This document shows positions 59,170 to 64,000 of a DNA stretch of 64,000 nucleotides, one piece after another. Under the pieces are notes generated by a model. The model made no database searches and was not told the DNA's origin. It saw only the letters and a list, made by a program, of their open reading frames with translations. The position numbers and the translations under genes are program-made. The stretch's first letter is position 1. Every line of letters starts with the position of its first letter. This stretch comes from Psychromarinibacter sp048262455 (GTDB lineage Bacteria; Pseudomonadota; Alphaproteobacteria; Rhodobacterales; Rhodobacteraceae): contig JBLXFD010000014.1 in NCBI GenBank assembly GCA_048262455.1, positions 1-64,000 on the forward strand, read 5' to 3'.

Positions 59170-60633
59170 ATGTACCTCGGGCTGGACCTGGGCACCTCCG
59201 GCCTGAAGGGGGTGCTGGTGGACGAGCGGCAGGCGATCCTGGCCGAGGCCAGCGCGCCGCTTTCCGTCTCCCGCCCCCGGTCCGGCTGGGCGGAACAGGA
59301 CCCGGCGGACTGGATCGCCGCCGCCGGGACGGTGCTGGACCGGCTGCAGGCGGCGCGCGGGCTGGCGGGGCTGCGGGGGATTGGCCTGTCGGGGCAGATG
59401 CACGGGGCGGTGCTGCTGGACGGCGCCGGCGAGGTGCTGCGCCCGGCGATCCTGTGGAACGACACCCGCGCCCATGCCGAGGCCGCCGCGCTGGACGCCG
59501 ACCCCCGGTTTCGCGCCGTCACCGGCAACATCGTCTTCCCCGGCTTCACCGCGCCGAAACTGCCCTGGGTGCGGGCCCACGAGCCGGAGGTCTTCGGGCG
59601 GGTGGCCAAGGTGCTGCTGCCCAAGGACTACCTGCGGCTCTGGCTGACGGGCGAGACCTGCACCGACATGTCCGACGCCGCCGGCACCGGCTGGCTGGAC
59701 ACCGGCGCGCGGGAATGGTCCGCGCCGCTGCTGGAGGCTTGCGGGCTGCACGCCGGGCAGATGCCCCGGCTGGTGGAGGGCTCTGCGGTCTCGGGCCGGC
59801 TGCGGGCGGCGCTGGCCAGCCGCTACGGGACGGGGGCGGACGTGGTGGTGGCGGGGGGCGGCGGCGACAATGCCGCCTCGGCCGTTGGCGCGGGCGTGGT
59901 GCGGGCGGGGCAGGCCTTCGTGTCGCTGGGCACGTCCGGCGTGCTGTTTGCCGCGACCGAGGGGCACCGGCCGGACCCGGAGAGCGCGGTCCACGCCTTC
60001 TGCCACGCGCTGCCCGGGGCCTGGCACCAGATGGGGGTGATCCTCTCGGCCACCGACGCGCTGAACTGGTTCGCCGCGCTGGTGGGGCAGGCGCCGGCGG
60101 AGCTGACGTGCGCCCTCGGCCCCGCCCGCGCTCCGGGGCAGACGCTGTTCCTGCCGTACCTCGGGGGCGAGCGCACGCCGCTGAACGACGCGGCCCTGCG
60201 CGGCGCCTTCCTGGGGCTGGAACACGCCACCGACCGCGCCGCCGCCACCCGCGCGGTGCTGGAGGGGGTGGCCTTCGCCCTGCGCGACTGCCGCGACGCG
60301 CTGGCCGGCACCGGCACCCGGATCGAGCGGCTGCTGGCCCTTGGCGGCGGCGCGCGGTCCGAGGCCTGGCTGCAGATCATCGCCAACGCCCTTGGCTGCC
60401 CGGTGGACCTGCCCGAGGCGGGTGACCTTGGCGGCGCCTTCGGGGCGGCGCGGCTGGGGATGATGGCGGCGACCGGGGGCGGGGCGGGACTGGCGCCGCC
60501 GCCGGCGGTGGCGCGCAGCTTTGTTCCGGACCCGCGGCTGGCCCCGGCCTTCGACGCCGGCCACGCCCGCTACCGCGCCGCCCGGGACATGGCGCGCGCC
60601 CTGACCCCGGCCCCGGCGCAAACCCCGGCCTGA
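59170..60633 (+). CDS. xylB: Xylulokinase (FGGY family)
   Basis: 487 residues. FGGY-family carbohydrate kinase: N-terminal LGLDLGTSGLKGVLVDE, LSGQMHGAVLLD near 80 (the GxMHG typical of xylulokinase) and C-terminal LALGGGARSEAWLQIIA. Phosphorylates D-xylulose to enter the pentose phosphate pathway. No xylose isomerase or transporter is in the window. Coupled to the SDR gene in front. Confidence 0.9.
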   Translation: MYLGLDLGTSGLKGVLVDERQAILAEASAPLSVSRPRSGWAEQDPADWIAAAGTVLDRLQAARGLAGLRGIGLSGQMHGAVLLDGAGEVLRPAILWNDTRAHAEAAALDADPRFRAVTGNIVFPGFTAPKLPWVRAHEPEVFGRVAKVLLPKDYLRLWLTGETCTDMSDAAGTGWLDTGAREWSAPLLEACGLHAGQMPRLVEGSAVSGRLRAALASRYGTGADVVVAGGGGDNAASAVGAGVVRAGQAFVSLGTSGVLFAATEGHRPDPESAVHAFCHALPGAWHQMGVILSATDALNWFAALVGQAPAELTCALGPARAPGQTLFLPYLGGERTPLNDAALRGAFLGLEHATDRAAATRAVLEGVAFALRDCRDALAGTGTRIERLLALGGGARSEAWLQIIANALGCPVDLPEAGDLGGAFGAARLGMMAATGGGAGLAPPPAVARSFVPDPRLAPAFDAGHARYRAARDMARALTPAPAQTPA

Positions 60634-60725
60634 CGCGGCGTCCGGTCGCGGCCATTGCGCCCCGGCAGACCTTCCAAAGCCGAACGTTTCAAGGCATGGT
60701 AGCGCAAACAGGATAGGCGGCACAG

Positions 60726-63136
<2,411 letters not shown>

Positions 63137-63137
<1 letters not shown>

Positions 63138-64000
63138 TGGCAGCAAGGAACGTCACCGACCTGGTCGATCCGGGTGCCGCGCAAGCCATTGTCGAGGGGC
63201 GGCACGGCGACCCCTTCGGCTGCCTTGGCCTGCAGGAGGTGGACGGCCAGCGCATCGTCACCGCCTTCGTGCCGGGGGCGGAGAGCGTGGTGCTGCTGAC
63301 CGGCCGGAAGGCAGAGACGCCCATGCGCCCGGTGCCGGGGATGCCGGGGCTCTTCGCGGGCCGGCCGGGGCGGGCGAAAAGCTACCGCCTGCGCGCGGCC
63401 AACGCGGATGCCACCTGGCAGTTCGAGGATCCCTACCGCTTCGGCCCGGTGCTGGGCGAGATTGACGAGTACCTGCTGGGCGAGGGCACCCACCGGCGGA
63501 TCTGGCAGGCGCTGGGAGCCCACGCCATGACCCACGAGGGGGTGGAGGGCGTGCACTTCGCCGTCTGGGCCCCGAACGCGCAGCGGGTGTCGGTGGTGGG
63601 AGACTTCAACCTGTGGGACGGCCGCCGCAACCCCATGCGCCAACGCGGCGCGACGGGGGTCTGGGAGATCTTCATGCCCGGCCTCGGCGAGGGCTCGGTC
63701 TACAAGTACGACATCCTTGGGCAGGGCGGCCAGCAGCTGCCGCTGAAGGCCGATCCCGTGGGCTTCGGGTCCGAACATCCGCCCGCCAACGCCTCGGTGG
63801 TGCGGCGGCTGGCAAAGCGCGACTGGGCCGACGGCGACTGGATGCGCGAGCGGCAGGCGCGGCAGGACATCGACGCGCCGATCTCTGTCTACGAGGTGCA
63901 TCTTGGCAGCTGGCGCCGCTCCGGCGAGGGCGGGCGGCGGCTGAGCTACCTTGAGCTGGCCGAGGAACTGGTGGACTACGCCCACGACATGGGCTTCACC
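63137..64000 (+). CDS. glgB: 1,4-alpha-glucan branching enzyme (partial, N-terminal part)
   Basis: The first 288 codons. N-terminal N1/CBM48 domains are visible: HGDPFGCLGLQEVDGQRIVTAFVPGA and GVHFAVWAPNAQRVSVVGDFN, then ISVYEVHLGSWRR, which leads into the catalytic barrel beyond the right edge. AAAGGAG precedes the ATG. Makes alpha-1,6 branches in glycogen; overlaps glgP by one base. Confidence 0.94.

Overview
The window is GC-rich (by eye about 70%), densely coded DNA with short gene gaps and many 1-, 4-, 8- and 11-base stop/start overlaps. Gene content points to an alphaproteobacterium of the Rhodobacterales (Rhodobacteraceae/roseobacter type): form II cox genes, TRAP transporter, APS-type sulfate assimilation with DUF2849 and DUF934, argC-ccmE-ccmF-ccmH order, a lysis cassette of the gene-transfer-agent type, Grx4/BolA, and a single-chain indolepyruvate ferredoxin oxidoreductase. 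No rRNA, tRNA, insertion sequence or CRISPR array was seen. The species cannot be named from this.

Layout: 1-3.8 kb tamB (cut by the left edge) and tamA, outer-membrane assembly. 4.0-9.2 kb a coxS-VOC-coxL-coxM operon ending in a secreted protein built from cysteine-bracketed modules. 9.4-12.3 kb infC (AUC start) and a long acidic, repeat-rich, membrane-anchored protein. 12.4-18.4 kb cysG-DUF2849-cysI-cysH-DUF934-fpr, one sulfate-assimilation operon, with a divergent Lrp-type regulator. 18.6-23.3 kb a cytochrome P450 and a TRAP dctPQM operon. 23.4-31.7 kb valine catabolism (acyl-CoA dehydrogenase, 3-hydroxyisobutyryl-CoA hydrolase, mmsB; mmsA with a divergent LysR) around a carboxylate-amine ligase and two unknowns. 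31.7-38.8 kb CBS protein, coaD, a reductase, a DUF1127-like miniprotein, gap, DoxX, tkt and zapA. 39.4-43.8 kb purL, a cysteine-cluster protein, bolA, a small membrane protein, grxD, and a secreted 11-mer-repeat protein. 44.2-50.8 kb LysR, the oxidoreductase, murI, argC. 50.9-55.7 kb cytochrome c maturation (ccmE, ccmF, ccmH) interrupted by an endolysin/holin cassette. 56.5-64 kb enoyl-CoA hydratase, flavin reductase, SDR, xylulokinase, glgP and glgB (cut by the right edge).

The most unusual content is non-coding. A tandem element of about 215 bp occurs in nine near-complete copies plus fragments, only between genes (38.8-39.4, 52.8-53.2, 55.7-56.4 and 57.3-57.7 kb). It contains several inverted repeats, and one of them changes length on both arms together between copies, which points to a conserved folded RNA or single-stranded DNA. 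A second modular family (strong hairpins plus a T-rich TATTTT(T)G...AGAAGAA box) occurs three times, always just after a gene end. Three of the four gaps around ccmF-ccmH and the enoyl-CoA hydratase carry the tandem element.
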